Assembly: GCF_027744825.2 (NCBI RefSeq)
Contig: NC_071334.1
Coordinates: forward strand, 27,729,937 to 27,793,936
From: Synchiropus splendidus
Lineage: Eukaryota; Chordata; Actinopteri; Syngnathiformes; Callionymidae
Direction: 5' to 3'
DNA length: 64,000 bases
Below, piece by piece: positions 38,301 to 53,300 of this stretch. A program made the translations under genes and the position numbers. A model generated the notes under the pieces. That model was given only the letters and a program-made list of their open reading frames with translations, was not told where the DNA came from and did no database searches. Each line of letters begins with the position of its first letter. Positions within the stretch are counted from its first letter, which is position 1.

Positions 38301-41300
38301 GAATCGCTATATGTACGTTTTCTCCCAGTCTACGCTCATTGAAACGGCAGTCTACCAACATGCTTAGATAACCCATTGTCTGTCTTCAGTTCGTGGGCTC
38401 AGGCCTCAGGTCTCAGTGATGACAAGGATGTTCTGTTTTGTTAAGTTTAATGTGATTTCATTTCATTAATTTCATTGATCTATACGTATCGACTGTCCAA
38501 AAGTAGGCCTGAAATTTCCAGGCAATGTCTACAAATTTTATCATGGTCTGAATCCCTGTAGATGCATATAGTGCTCAACTTCTGCACTGGTGAATCGTGG
38601 CAGCTTAAATTTTAAAATTCTAAATGAATCAATGCTGCAGTCCTGTTTACCTCAACAAAAATAAAGTTTATTCTGAGGTAAAAAGATTTCTGTGGATCTT
38701 GAGAATTCCTTGACACCTAGAGTTGTGTTTGAATTGACCTATTGACTTTTGTGCCTGGTCTCTAGTCTTGCTCATGGTCCTCATTGTCAAGATGTACAAA
38801 TTTGGATTTGGATTTCTTGTGTTACATCGATGTAGTTGCTTGTCAACATGAAATGCTTTCTATGTACAGCGTTTGATTGGCTTCCCTATGTGAATTGCCA
38901 GTGTAGGTAAAATATTTTCTTGGCTTCCAAATTCTCTCATGGTGGAGCTGCATGGCATTTCTGCAGATGACCGATTTCAATATATACGACCAGTGTCAGT
39001 ATAACCAGGGCTTGCACACTAAAAAGTCCATGGTCGTTTTGGTCTTTCTTGAAGAAGCAGAAGCCTCGCCCATCGAAAACGCTAGTATCCCGGGGGCTGT
39101 AATCTTGTTGTCCCGGCCACGCCCACTCTGCTGTCATTGGTCAGGAGGAAACCTTCAGCCCCCTCTGCTGACAACTGCTGTCAAACAGGATCTTCTAGCT
39201 GCACTGCTAAATGCCACGGAAACGGTCCACTTGTCAGTTATCATCCCTCGCAGTCGAAGCTCCACTTCCTCACCAGTACAAGCGAGCTGACATGGTCCCT
39301 CCTGTTCGCAGGCTTGATAGTTCAGAGACGAACATATACAGGAATATGGACTGGAGGATGGTGATGTCACTGGAGCATTGTTGGACTCAACACAAAATTA
39401 AAACCATGAACGAGGGATGAGTTAATGCTCTACGTATTACTGAAAATTGTCTCCAAATAAAAAAAAAAAAAATGGTTCTGTCTCTCTGTCACTTCCGTGT
39501 CTGCTTCTGAGGGCGGATGCATCGGCCCTATATCAGCGTACTGTATGTTGTTCGTGCACACACGCAACACTTGACATTGAGATCATAACAATGGCAAACG
39601 GCGAACTAACTCACTTGAGTGAAGCACACAATGCATGTCTGATCTGATGCAAAGCAGGCATGTCTCAGCCATGGCTGGATTTTATCAGAAGGTGGGCGTG
39701 TTCAGAGCTGTACTGGAGGCAGGTTTTTTTTTGTGATGTAATAAAAAACGGATGAGATTTCTGACAGGGGAGAAGTTTAGAAAGCATCTTCACAAGGACT
39801 GAATTGTGGACCAGAGGATTTCAACACCTCTCCCCTCTGTGGAGCTTCTCCACCAATATTCAGCTTGCAGGAGACCTCACTGATCATGGCAGTTCTTGTG
39901 CACTTCAGTTTATCATTTCCAAATAAAATGTTCTTTGTTTTCATGTTTTAGATGAGCTGGTGGGACTTTTGGCTACAGGATTTGTTTTCATTTTGAACCT
40001 GCTGGTTGGCTGGAACAACTCATCAAGGGCCTTGTACTGTTTCCAAAGTCCCATTTGAGCATTTCTCTTGTGTCTGTGAAAAATGCTTGTGGTGATGCAG
40101 TATGTTTCCGGCAGTCATCTGTTTAACGAATGGACAGTATATCGTTCATGTGTACATAACAGTCGTAGTACACACTTCTTTTGAAGCCCAGAAATCCCTT
40201 TTTTTGTGTTTCAATGTACATGATGTACTTTCTAAAATGTATCGTCTGGTTTGTTCGCAGTTTATTTTGTTGTGTGTACTGAAATGTGGCATTTGGTGCA
40301 CTTAGCCACATTTATAAATAAGTATGTAAAAATGTGTACATAGTTTGCTGTCACGGGTTTGAGTTGCATCAATAGTACAATGAATGATCCCGCAACCATG
40401 GCTGTGCACAGGATCACTATACCCCAAAACTGCTCTTATTCACTTGACCTGTTTTGCAGTAATGATGCCTTGTTATGATTTAGGAATAAGCCAGTGTGTC
40501 CTGAGCAACTGAGATTGGCTCCAGCCCCTTGTGACCCGTAGCTGAAATACAGGGAAGAAAATGAGTGGTTACATAGGGCATGTTTTATTCAAACACACAC
40601 ATATACCCTGCAATGAAATGGCGACCTTTGCTGCGTGTCCCATGCCTTTCGCCTTTTTTAGGAGTTATAGGCTCCAGAGCCCAGTGACTCCAGCATCCTC
40701 GAACAAGTGGCAGGAAATGAATAAGTGCATGCATGAAGGAAACTTTTACATGACCTCGGAAGGTTTGAATATGGCAACTGGACCATGTAATAGTCCATAC
40801 TGGTCTGGTTGCTAAATTCAAACCTTTTGTTGCATATTAGTTGGGACTGTTGTCGAATTTAGCGCCACCAAATCATTCCTGCATGAAGAGAACCCATATT
40901 CATGGATTTATGGTTGATAGTTTGATATGATTCCGTGATATACACTCAATATTTTATATAAAATACTTACAAACTTGATTGGAGATGCCTCTAAAAGTCT
41001 GCCACACCTCATTTCACAGCCTCACCAAACACAGGCTGTTTACGTTTTTGCATCTGTTGCTCCTTTATGTCTTTACAGTATATGCACACCTCATGGAGTA
41101 TTAAGAACCAAGCTTAGTCTGCCGCACACTCTCCATCTCCTCCTCTAATGGATTGTACGGAAGAGGCCGGGGGCTGCTCGCTCAGTCGGACAGAGGATTG
41201 TTTCAACTTTATGCATTTGTCTTTCTCTCTGCTTGACATGATGTTTAGTCTTTAGGGTTCTTGAGGGTGGGCTCTCCATCTTCTGGAGTCCTTTGTTGCT

Positions 41301-44300
41301 GCTGGATAAACAGAATGGAGTGAACTCTCGCAGACACTCATCCTTTCCCCAATTAAAGGGAGGGATGCTGTTATATATCCTGACTGAGAAGAAGCTTTGC
41401 ATCTCTGGATTTGATCTAATAACACTCTCTGACTACATTATTTATTGGTGATGTGTCCGGTCTGCTTCAGTGGAGACATTCTTTAGTCTCAGTGAAACCA
41501 TGTCGGGAAGCAGCAAACAAAAGTGAACAAGTACTAGTAACCAACCCTCTCTTGGTAGACAAAAATACCAGAGCGTCCTCCTAAATAAAATTATAGTCTC
41601 TGAGCAACACACAGACCATTTAAATAATTCAGGCAGTCACGTCTGTGGAAGAAACTCTCGTCATTTTAAGCCAAGTGTGTATATCTAAACCTCTCCACAA
41701 GGAAATAAAAAGGATGTTTGTTAACTTGCTGCCAGCAGGCCAAATATTTTTTTTAAATCAGTTCCACATTGTTTTGTGATACTTATCATGTAATAAGTAT
41801 CAGTTCTTTGAGATGTTGGGTGCGTTCGGGCACCGCCTGGATGATCTGCGAGGGCTTGCAAGACCAGACAGCCACAGCGCAGGGGGGTACCAAGGTGATG
41901 ACAATGGAGGTGGACACTGGAAGTTCCCGTGTGCTGCTTACTCACCAAGTGGCGACTGCTACACTTGTCTGCAGGCAGCTTGTAGTTACAAGAAACACTT
42001 GTGGAGATTTCAGAGTAATTTCTGACCCTAGCTCACAGGAGATAAACTAGTTAGAAGTTAGACTGTTGGCCCACAAATACAGCTGTCAATTATAATAATT
42101 CATATAATAATATCATGAGCTTGTAATTTATCCCCTGGGCACAAATTCGGGGACTTTATCACCAAATAACATGATAAATGTCACGAAAAAAGCTTATCCA
42201 AAAATAGTTTTGCACCAGTTTTTTTAATGGTAATTTCCTTTTTGGTTCAATTTCTTTGTTTTCCCTTGAGTTTTTTCCCCATCTTCCTTGAGGCACACAA
42301 TAACTGCGATGTATTTGTAGTCCAGACATTAGGGACTCACCACGAGGTACTTTAGGATTTTAAAAAAAATGCAACTTAAGGCAGAGGTTTGAAATAGAAT
42401 TTGCGTGGTAGTTCCATGCATTGTAAACTCTGGGGCAAAGAGCATTGTGCTCTTCCTTTCATCAGAATGGAGATTACATCGGCTGTCTTTACAGCCTTGT
42501 TCTTGATTGCTTATCTGAAACAAACCCGTCTTGCATCTCGTGTCGCTCCATAATCAGCCTCTTGGACCCACATTTCAAGATAAAGGAAGACATATTGATG
42601 GGGAGATGGTGGTGGAAGCTTTGTGAATTTCCAACTTGAAGCAGTTATGTCCTCTGATTCAAATCTTGCAGGAACAATCGCACGCAGCTCCACTTGGTGC
42701 AAGAGTCCTGACAAATACGTCTTAGCTATCTATGATGACAGACAATGGACAGCCAGTTCACGTGGCATGGAAATTACCTTGCAGCAATAAGATTGTATCT
42801 TGCTTATATCGGTGTCTGGCTTCAAGTCTGTACATTTTCCCACCGTGAAAAAATACATCATTGTGCAATGTTAAGCATCACCTGACTATTATTTACTGCT
42901 GTTCTTCCACTGCTGCTGTGCAGCTATGCTCATTTATTCTCTCTCTTCACGACCTTTCTTTCATCACGAAAACAACACACAAACATATTTTGAAATTCGT
43001 TGAGAACCTCCAAACTTTCTACTCCACTGACGGATACATAAAAGTTACTTGGAAGTCTTTGTACCTTTCTTCGTGTGCTCCTGGCTGCAAGGCCACGATA
43101 CACTAGGATTCATTAATTTCAAAGACGGCCAACAGAAACAGGCTCGTCTTTCTTTTGTAAGCTCCTTAAACAACATCCTTCAAAGGAGGGTTTTTGGGAA
43201 GGTCCGTCTTGAGGGACGCTCCAATAATTTCGGAGCTCTCAGCAATAATTAATAAGCGGGGTGATCCGTTCCTCGTACCTAATTACTCCAACAACCAAGG
43301 AGAAGTATGGCCCTTGTTTAGTGAGGCCTGTGAGAGTCATGCATGGTTTGCTCTCAATGCTTTTTTCGTCTAAGGCTCTCTCCTGAATTGGAATATGCAA
43401 AGGTCAATTCAATGCCTTCCTCATGGCTTAAGGTCTGCAAAGACTGATGATCAGCTAATAAGTCTTGTTACGCTTGCTCCTCAGCGCTTTGAATTGAGTG
43501 AATACAGAGAACAGAGGAAAGTGGTTGCATTTTCATAGGAGAATACTAATGTTGCCAGCCAAAAGATGAGCTGCCACATCTTCTTCAATCTGGTATAAAA
43601 CCCGGTGAAGAGGCTCCACCCCGTCCAACATAATGAGCTGTTTCTGTTGATTTTTTTAATTTTTATTTTATGAATATATAACATTCATATTGATATAAAA
43701 TGATTCAAGACACAGCAGTATAACATAAAATCTAAATGATCTACTTATACGAATTAGAATGGGTCTGGATTCTTTTCCGCTGCTTTTTCCAGATGGACCA
43801 CGGGATCTCCAGCATCCAGCTGCTAGACCTATTCTGCAGCTTCCTTCCGTAACACACAGCCAAGTGAAACGCACTGTACGCTGCGGCGAGTTTTCTCTGG
43901 GGAGGGGACATGCAATCGTTCACTCACCTGGCTTCACTCAGCAGCGCCTGGTCCTACTGATAAAAAGACGTCTCAGACAGTTTGCAGATGGCAAAATGAT
44001 TGCAATATTTTAAACTCGTCATGTAATCACTGATGTCTTTCAGTCACCTTAACCTCAAACATAGTCGTTCTAATGCAGCAGACACCAGATACTTCCGTTG
44101 CTTTTGATGGACACGTGGCCCGATCTTAGTTATGGATTTTATTGTTTAACCCTATGCTGGTGTTTGGGAAGTGTTTTTACTTCTGTGGTTTGTCAAGTCT
44201 CCCTCCGCTACAGCCTGAACAACCTGACAGTGAAGCCACAATTGAGACGTAATCTCACTCCATTTGCTCCTGCTGGACTCCTTTCATCTGTCTCTGTTAA

Positions 44301-47300
44301 AATGAAGAAAGCAGATTGAAATGTAAAAATGATTTGCTTCAGTTTGTAATGAAATGTTTGTCATCTCCGTCTCCTTCATGACTTGCAGTAGGTTTCTGTC
44401 GATTCGCTTTTCTAGAGATGTAACTGCAGGTCTCTGACCGTCCTGGCTGTGAACTATGGAGATAATAATTCCAGGCTCACTCCTCTTGACAGACATGCCT
44501 GTGTGATTGAATGTCAGCAGGGAGGGAAGTTCGTGCATTTCATCCTGTTCGGTCCATTTTCACACTCAGTCGACCTTCCTCTGACCAAGTCTTGCTGTGA
44601 GCGGGGTTGTTGACCGAGCGGCAAAGCTATACATGGTCATCCATCAGAGGGTGACAGAAACATTTCCTTTTGGAATATGAACGTTAGCATGTGTGTCTTT
44701 TGACCAGCGCACCAGAAATAAACCTGAAGGTTTCCTTTGTTGGACTGATACAGTGGAGAAAACATGGGATTGTAAGCCTGTTGTTGAAGTTGCCGTGGGT
44801 TTAGGAGTGTCTTGAGATGTTATGAAGTGAGTCTTGATCCTTCTGTTTCAGTCACGCAGGGCCACTCTGTTATCAAGTGGAACTGCTTTTCCTCCTCATT
44901 GAGTGAACCCAGGTTGCTCATGGGCATGGGAAACATGAATTATAGAAAAACAAAGACGAAAGAAATGATTACATTACATCTATTGGCGTATTGGGGTGGC
45001 CCTGGGCTGGACCCTATCACACGGCACACAGAGTGAAAATGTGTTGAGCTAAAGCAGAACACCCTGATGATATTAAAGGGATCCCTGTATAAGATAAGCA
45101 TGTCCTGTTTTCTTACTTAAGATATATTTGCACCTATGAGCCTGGACAAGAACACTATGGCCCAGTCTGACCTATTAAAAAGAAAAAAAAGGAAAAAAAG
45201 GCGCCGCGGCTGATGAACCTCTCAGACGGCACATTTGTCATCTTTATTTTTTTTCCCTATGTCTTCCTGCTTTTGCCTCATTTAATATCCTGCCTGGATG
45301 GGAATCCTGTGTTGGAGTCTGACGCTTCTTCTTCATCGCTAAATTTAGTTTTGTGATAAACGGCAATGGTGCAGAACAAGTCAGGGACTCGGAGTGTCTA
45401 AGCCGGGCTCTTATTTCTATGTCATGGAGAAAGCAGATGCTTTGGTTCTCCATTCTCTGTCTCTGGCCCCATGGCGTGGAGAGATGGACGCGCAGGGAGC
45501 CGAATGTGACCAGAGAGTGCGGTTTCTGGTGTTGCGCTTCATCAGATGAGGTGTAAACCGAGCCCCCCTGTTCTTTCGTCCACCTGACCTCTGGTCCTCC
45601 ACAAACTTATTTCCTCCCTGTCAGCAGCTTGTAATAACTCCCTGATGGGGTATTGGACATGGCAGGTTCTTTTCTGGTTGGCCGTCTTGCGGCTTCCTCA
45701 CTCATTCTCACCTAATTTGTCCAGTTCTGGGGACAGCAGTGGGCGGCCAACAACAATAGGAAGTGCCTGGGTTTGATGAAGCGAGTCTGGACTATAGTGC
45801 GGCGCAGAAATTGGTGTAATGTGGGTCAGTGTATACACTTTAGGCAGGTTATATATGGATTGGAAAACAAACGGCCGCGGTTATTGACTCCTACAACAGA
45901 TTAAATTAAGTGTGCACTTTTCTTGGCAGCAAGATATCAACCGTTGTTCCACATCTAAGACAGATTCCAGTAACCTTATGTCCACGTGAAAGTTATGGAT
46001 CTGAACTGTTACTTTAATGTTACTTCTACTAAAAATACAGACATTTGCCCCACGGCCAGCTGAAAGAGTTTTTTGCCTCATTATGAAGCTGTTGATTTAT
46101 TGCTTAGGTTTTCTTGCAAGTCCTTAGTTGGAAAGAAGAAAACAGATCAAGTAATGTTTCACAGTATTATTCACATGTGGTAATATGTGGTAATATATAG
46201 GTAATCCATGAGTTAAATGACAAGAAACTAGGTGTCTGATTGTAATATTCCTCTCTTTTGGAATATTTAAATTTGGATTTCTGTAGAGATAAAGTAGTCT
46301 TATCTCTTCTAGTCGTTCTTCTGACATTCTTTGTGGTCTGTCTTTTAGTTTTCATGAGCAAGCTTACAAACAGAAAGCAGGAGGACACGTCCCTGTGGAC
46401 ACCATCAGTGATAAGAAGACGTGGACTATAATTATTTGATTTCCCTGAAGGCAAATACAGACACGTTTAATTAATTGAAACACTGCTTTGCGTGTGTCCG
46501 TTTACCTTGTAAAAGAAAATGATAGTCTCCGAGCTCCCCTGTTACTCATTAGTGCTAGCACTCTATTGAACGAATGTAGATGCATTTGCTCTGCGCCTGG
46601 AGCCAGTTCTTTGTGAAACATTTAAATGAATGTGTCCTCAATGATGAGTGTGTATTCATCCCTCCCGGGGTATGGCCTCGATTCTATGAATAAGCCCATG
46701 GAATGAAAGAGTTAAAGAAAATATAAAGAGTGACCACTGACATCTCGAAGTACCCGTTGCTTCTTTTGGTTATACACTTTGACTGAAGACACGTGTTGTC
46801 CGGGAAAATATATGCCTTTTTGTTACTGCATACACCAACCACCTTCACAAGCCAATTTTCGATGCTGCACTCATTGCTGTGGGTATTTATTACCTCTGTC
46901 AAGGAGGTCATGTGACCTTGAGTGTTTATCCACCTGTAAGCAAAAATAATCTTGACATATTTAAATGACAGTTACAGATAAGGTTTTTTTTTTTGTGGAG
47001 TTACGTGTGGCTTTGGGAAGGTTTCTTTCATTCCAGCGATGCTCTAAGTGGAAACTTAGCTTTATTAATCCCAGCGTTTCATGGAATCACCAAAATAAAT
47101 TTCATGTGGCTGTAGTTGATTTTGTTCATTCTACGTTGCTCTAGGATTGATGTATAAGATCGCTAGAGTTTTGAAAATTGTATATACTGCCAGGCTAGAG
47201 TTAAATTTGATTGTTCAGTATCATGTCATCCTTTTATAGACTTACCGGTATGTGAAATGAGCTCCTTGGTGGGTGGTCAGTGGACTATTTTTTGTCCAAG

Positions 47301-50300
47301 CTGTCCCTCATGTTGACCAGTCTCTTGAATTTGAAATTGAATTTGAATGAAGAAAATAAAAAAGAAAGACTCTTAACAATGCATCCTCCTTTTAGGGTGA
47401 AAGTTAAAGACTTCACTCCTACTCACCAAAACAAACAGAACCCCAGCAAATGATGATATTTATGTAAATATATAAATAAAACTTTATAGTAACAAGTATA
47501 ACCCAGAATATAGGAGCTGAAAGCGCTTGTAATGGTCAGAGTTCATGGTACTGAAAGACTCTCTGGAAATGAATTTCATTCCCTTTCAAGTCCATCTGGT
47601 GTGCTATGGAGTCACTTCATGCCAAGCTCTACCTGCTAACCTGGTTGAATGAATCTGAACCAGATTCTAAACCAGAGCATGAGCCTGTTTGGTTACCAAA
47701 GCAGAGACTCAGTGCACGGGTAGTGGATTTCCCACAACACTGAGTTACCCCCCACATCTCCATCCATAAGCATTGGCCTTGCAAATGAGGCAGAAAATTT
47801 GTTTGCTGATTGTGCTGAATAAAAAGAACGTGCGGCAGGGATTGGCCCTGCAGCTGTCAAGATTGGGGCAAAAACAATCTGCAACATTCAACAAGCAGCA
47901 AAGCACGGACATGCTCCCACACAGACATGCATAAATCATGGCCTGACTCCCGGCATATGTGCTCGGTCCTCGACATAAACCGGGTCACATTCTTGCCTTC
48001 CCACGTTGCTGCGCGAAGACACACAACCAAGGCTGTCCGGAGGGAGATGGCAAGGCAGAGAGGCTCTGTGCTGTAACAGAAACCCTGCAGGCAGATGAGG
48101 GGAGAGAGCAGGATGAAGGATCTTCCCTCCAGTGATCCACTGCAACAAAGGCGATTTCAGAGACTGCTGCTTTGGCATCTGGCATAATTAGTTTTACACA
48201 ACAATGTCACTGTGCTATACCATGGAAATAAAGAGAGGTTTGGGGGACTCTCCGCTCAGCGCATACCTCCCCTCTTCTCACTGAATGTACAGCTTTAGTG
48301 TTCATCCACAATTCATAGCTTCTATAAATCATGACCAAAATAAGACTTTTTTTGAAATGTCCTCACTGTAGCCGTGGTTGAGGGTTGATTGTTTTCAGAC
48401 ATCATTGATCCCGTTGTGAACGCCTCAAGGTGGCGTGTCCAATTGGACGGAAGACACACGAGAGCCTCATGTGGTGTTTTGAACTCAGAAGACTTCAAAC
48501 GGCTGAAACAACTGTATCATTTAAATCCTTAATGATCCAGTCCACGCCTAGAAGATTTCCCATAAAAACCAGTAAACCAATAAAAGTTCACATAAATGTT
48601 GTTTTTATTGAGATATTAAGTATTCATTGTTGGGCTTTATGGTTCAGGCTGCACTGGACGGCAAAAATGGCATGCAATTCGTTTCACAATCGTCGTGGGG
48701 TCTTCTGACACAACAATAAATGGGAGGTGTCAGTGTTGTCCAATGATAAGGTGTTTTAATCCCGAAGCTCCAAACTGTTGACTGGGAACAGGTTGTAGAA
48801 TTACACAACTCTTCAGCTTTCCAATGAAGAGTCCAAACCTCTCATCGGTTTGAAGGAAATCCACATGGCGTCTCTTGTTACTCACCCACTTTCTCATCTT
48901 GTCACATGCAGTACAGGCAAAGTCAGGACCCACCTCTCACTCAGTGCACACAACTATTTACATAGTAGATTCTCACAGAAGGCATCAGAACTATGAATGA
49001 ACACATATGGAATTCTGTTTTTTTCTTTGCTACATAATTCCATATATCCTGCTTCATGCATTTGATGTCTTCAGTATGTAGCTACAAGCGCCTACCACTT
49101 GATTCCAGTTTATTATTCGGATGTTTGACCATCTGTTTGAAAGTAAGTGCCCAGCTAATGCCTCTCAGGTCAGCAGCTGTCAATTGTTTGTGGCTCAGAC
49201 CGACAGAAGTGATTGAGAAAGTGACGCCTGCTTTGGTCATTTTAAACGCCTGTAATAGATTCATGGATTGTCATCTGCAATGATTTGTGTTTATGTTTTT
49301 GTTGTGACTTTTTTTTTTGCATCAGATTCTCAACCCAACAGCTGTGTCATGTGGGGCCCAAATCTCAGATTAATAGACTAATATGTTTTCCACACATATT
49401 CAAATGTTCAGGCTGGATCTCTCTCCCGTCCCTCATTGGCTCAGCCATTGTTGATGTGTATTCATCATGCCGTCAGTGTAATTGGTCTCCCGTGGAGTCA
49501 TCCATCTCTCAGACAGTGTGCGGAGATGACACTTTATTGATTTCATGGCGCATTCCTCCGCCTCACCGCATCAATCTGGAGGCGACAGTTTGAGCAATAA
49601 TTGCATGGCACTGCTGCTAATTACTATTCTGCGGACCATCAAGCTGACCAGTTAGTCGCCCTGCGACAGACTGCAGGTGCTTACATGGAGACGGAGTCCT
49701 TTTTACCCGCTGAGCTTCCTTGTCAGAATCTCATCCGCACCAGTGGGTCGACCAATCCGGTGTTTTCAGATGTGGAAACGGCGACTTTTTTAAACCGGGT
49801 CATGCTGATTTCTTCATACAGTCCTGGCATGTGCTCGACATGGTTTCCCCTCATTTTGTATGGTTCCATTTTTGCGTCGCTGGGGAAAGGATTAAAACTA
49901 GTACGATATTTTTAGGGACGAGACCTTAGTGAAGGCTTGAACCATGGTATGATCCTTCCATGCTCAGGTTGTTACCAAAATACTTGGCATCAGGCCTTCA
50001 AATTCATTTTAAAATATTTTTATATTTTCATTTTTAGATATTTATATCAGGGGTGGTGCTCGATTAAAAATTTAATTTGAGAAGTTGTGATTAGTTAATC
50101 TCAATTCATTGCAGTTTAATTGTATAAGAATATTTGCCACAAGCCACATTTTTCAATTTGAATGAGTTTGGAATATTACTGAATCGAATGATGGACCATA
50201 CATACATTTAAACCACAAAATATTGTTTATTTTGCATCAGTTTGACAACAACACAATAAATCACGATGGTCACCTTATTTAAACTGAAGATCTTTTAATG

Positions 50301-53300
50301 TCTTGACAATATTTGTATAAGAATTTCATACATTTCATTACATTCAGAGTAGTGGAAACCCTGGCCATTGTGTAGAGAAAAACATCCCTGAACAAAAGCA
50401 AACAGATGCTTTTGTTTGCTTTTGTTCAGGGATTCCTCCATGTTTGTTGTTGTTGTTATCATCCTAGCTGCCATGTGTCTTGTGCATCAGTGTGATCAGT
50501 GGACCAGGAAGTCCTGCACTTACAAAGGTTCCCTGTTGTCTGGAGAGCAAACTGTTACATTAAATGTAATTCAATTAAACCAATTTCTCCATACGTCATA
50601 CCCTCATGACTGCTGTTCTCCGATTAGTCATTGTGGGCTTGAAAAAAACCCAAAAATAGTTTAAACATCAAGGAGTTAAAGGAAATAATTTCAGCAGAAA
50701 ACACCTTAGGTGTCCTGCTTTATTTGCACAAGTTATTGCAATATATTGACCTTTCGTCTGTGTTTCTGTCGGTTCCAGTTATGGTGCTCTGTCAGTGACA
50801 CGAGACACGTTCAGAGCAATTCTTGCTTTGGGGTCCTTTGACTGATGTGCACACTGTTTGACACGTCAGCCTGTTTTTCGTGGATTTAAGCAGAGACTAG
50901 GTGCAAAAGAGCCTTTAATGTAGAGTATCTGCTGAACATATAAATAAAGTCAAAAACGTCTGACTTCTTTTTTTTTTTTTTTGCGCCACCATGTGCTTGT
51001 GCAGAAATAAATTGGCTGGCAATGCTTAACGGCTCCGTTCATGACATGCCTGGTGGAAGAGTTGCATTGAGATCAGGGGAAGCAAAGGGGAATTCTGCTT
51101 CTCTGCTCTACTTGGCGGCCGACTGATGTCAGGCAGATCACAGCCAGAAAGACTGGCCCTTTTCCCTCGCTTCTGGAAAATGTTTTAAACTTGGAACGCT
51201 TTTATCCCTGAGATTTGTGAGGGATCAATGTGGCCTGCTGCACACGACTCCACTGTTTCTGCCATCCGCCACATGGAAATAAGAGGCGGTGCGACAGTCT
51301 CATCGCTCACATGCCAAATCACAGTCCTCGTAATGAACTTACCAGGAGTCCACCTTCATTGAATCTGTTACAATATGTGTACTTGCATGTTGTTCTTCCA
51401 TCATGGAGAAGTAACCCAGATCACTTGGCTCTCGCGATTCATAGACAGTTCTCATCTATCATGGTTAACGTAAGGATTTGTCCAGATTAACTTGTTTGAG
51501 TCTAATGAGACACATCGGAACCTGTGACAGAAAGATCAATGGGCATTGATTCCGCTTGTCTTTGGCTACTGTGCCATAACAGCTCAATAAGCATTATGCA
51601 CCCCGCATTCTTTGGAACAGCACTCAGGTACTTGTTGCTGAAAGATCAGTATAATCCTTTCAAATGCTTGTTTGGACACAAGAAAAGTCCTGCTTTTCTA
51701 CGGTGCCAAGTAAAGTCTCTCAAACAAGGTGTTTTCAGAATTTATTGCCATGGTCAGTGTGGAGCCCACTAACTAGGAAAGTGTTTTGGAATGAAGTGCT
51801 GACAAAATAAAAATAAAAATAAATAGAATAACAACAAGGCTGTTCACGAATTCAACAGTCAAAGAAAAGAAAAAGGGAAAGAAGATGAAGAAGAAGCAAG
51901 AAGAAGCTAAATAAAAGGATTCTCAGAGCATGGTATCTGATGGAAGCAGACAACACTCTTCTCATGGCCAATTTGTTTTACCTCTTTCTCTCTTACCTCT
52001 GTTGGAAAGTTGTTGACAGATTGTGTTGCATGAATTCTTAGTTAGTTTTGGAGGGATGGAGGGGGAAGCATGGCCCTCCCCTTCAAAATAACCTGTGCCA
52101 TGCAACCGGCTGTCAAGAAGCATAATCGCTAAAACCTTTCATCTTACAGTAGCTGCATATGCAAATATTTAGATAACATATAACCCACAACTGATTGCAA
52201 CATTATGCTAGACGATACCAGAGATCCACCAAGATGTATTTTTCAGGGCCGATAGCAATTATTACTAGTCATTTATTAGCTTTCGGTATTTGGAGCCGAT
52301 ATTTATTTGCAGTAAATAGCTAAAAATAATCCAGCTGCAACTCTTACAAAGTTCGAAAATGAATAAATAAAATAGCTCCATGAAAAAATCTGCAACAAAA
52401 AACGAAAACATTCCTGAAGTGACTTATCTTTGTGATAAGAATCAAAAGGTGATGTCAGTTCTGAGACTCAAGATAAACTTGATGAACTGAAATGGTGCCA
52501 CAGGTTGGAAGTGTTTTTGCTCTGTCCCACTGTTGCGCCAATGCTGACTCCTTGAGTCCATGCTTTTTTACACTCAAGTCCATCCATCTGTAACATGGGA
52601 TGCTAAAAGGACATTGTGTTTTGCTGCACCTCAGCTTCATGTGTAGTACACACTATTCAGAGCTCTGTAAGCATGCTCTCCTGCAAAAAAAAAAATAGAC
52701 TTAGTTGAGTTTTTAATCTCTCTCCATCACACACATAGGCTTCTACTATCACATATCATGTTCAAGTGATATCAATGTTTTTATATCAATATTATTCTTG
52801 GCTCTGTTCAAGTGATTCACAGACACGTTGGGATATTTATTTCATCTCCGGCAGCGTTTTCTGTGTTTATATACCTCGGAAGTGCGGACCCTCTCCACAT
52901 TTCTCCCAACTTCTCTCTGCTGTTTGAGGACGTGCTGCCTACATACTGTACGACCGCGGCTTCAGATTGGCTCAGCCTACCCATGCGTGGTACGCATACC
53001 AATCAGATGCCATAAATTGATACTGCATGAATCTGTCAGATTGAAAAATACACAGATGTTTATAGCATGTCATTATGCCAAATATCGGTACGGATAATCG
53101 ACCTCGCTAGCACTCAGGAGAACCCTGCGAATGATTTACATCTATTGAGCATCCACAAACTAAAGTAGAAGAAGTGTACGTGTATTTTTACACTGGATTA
53201 TGGGACTTTTAAGTGTTGGGAGTGATTTAACAGGGGTAGCGATTAGTGAGAGACGTGAGTGACTAATATAGTTGAGAGATTTAAGGGTTAACAGTATAAC

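Noticed and set aside
52812..53097. Overlapping 60-90-codon frames on both strands
   Set aside because: They fall inside a hAT-like repeat whose fish relatives carry the same non-coding sequence.
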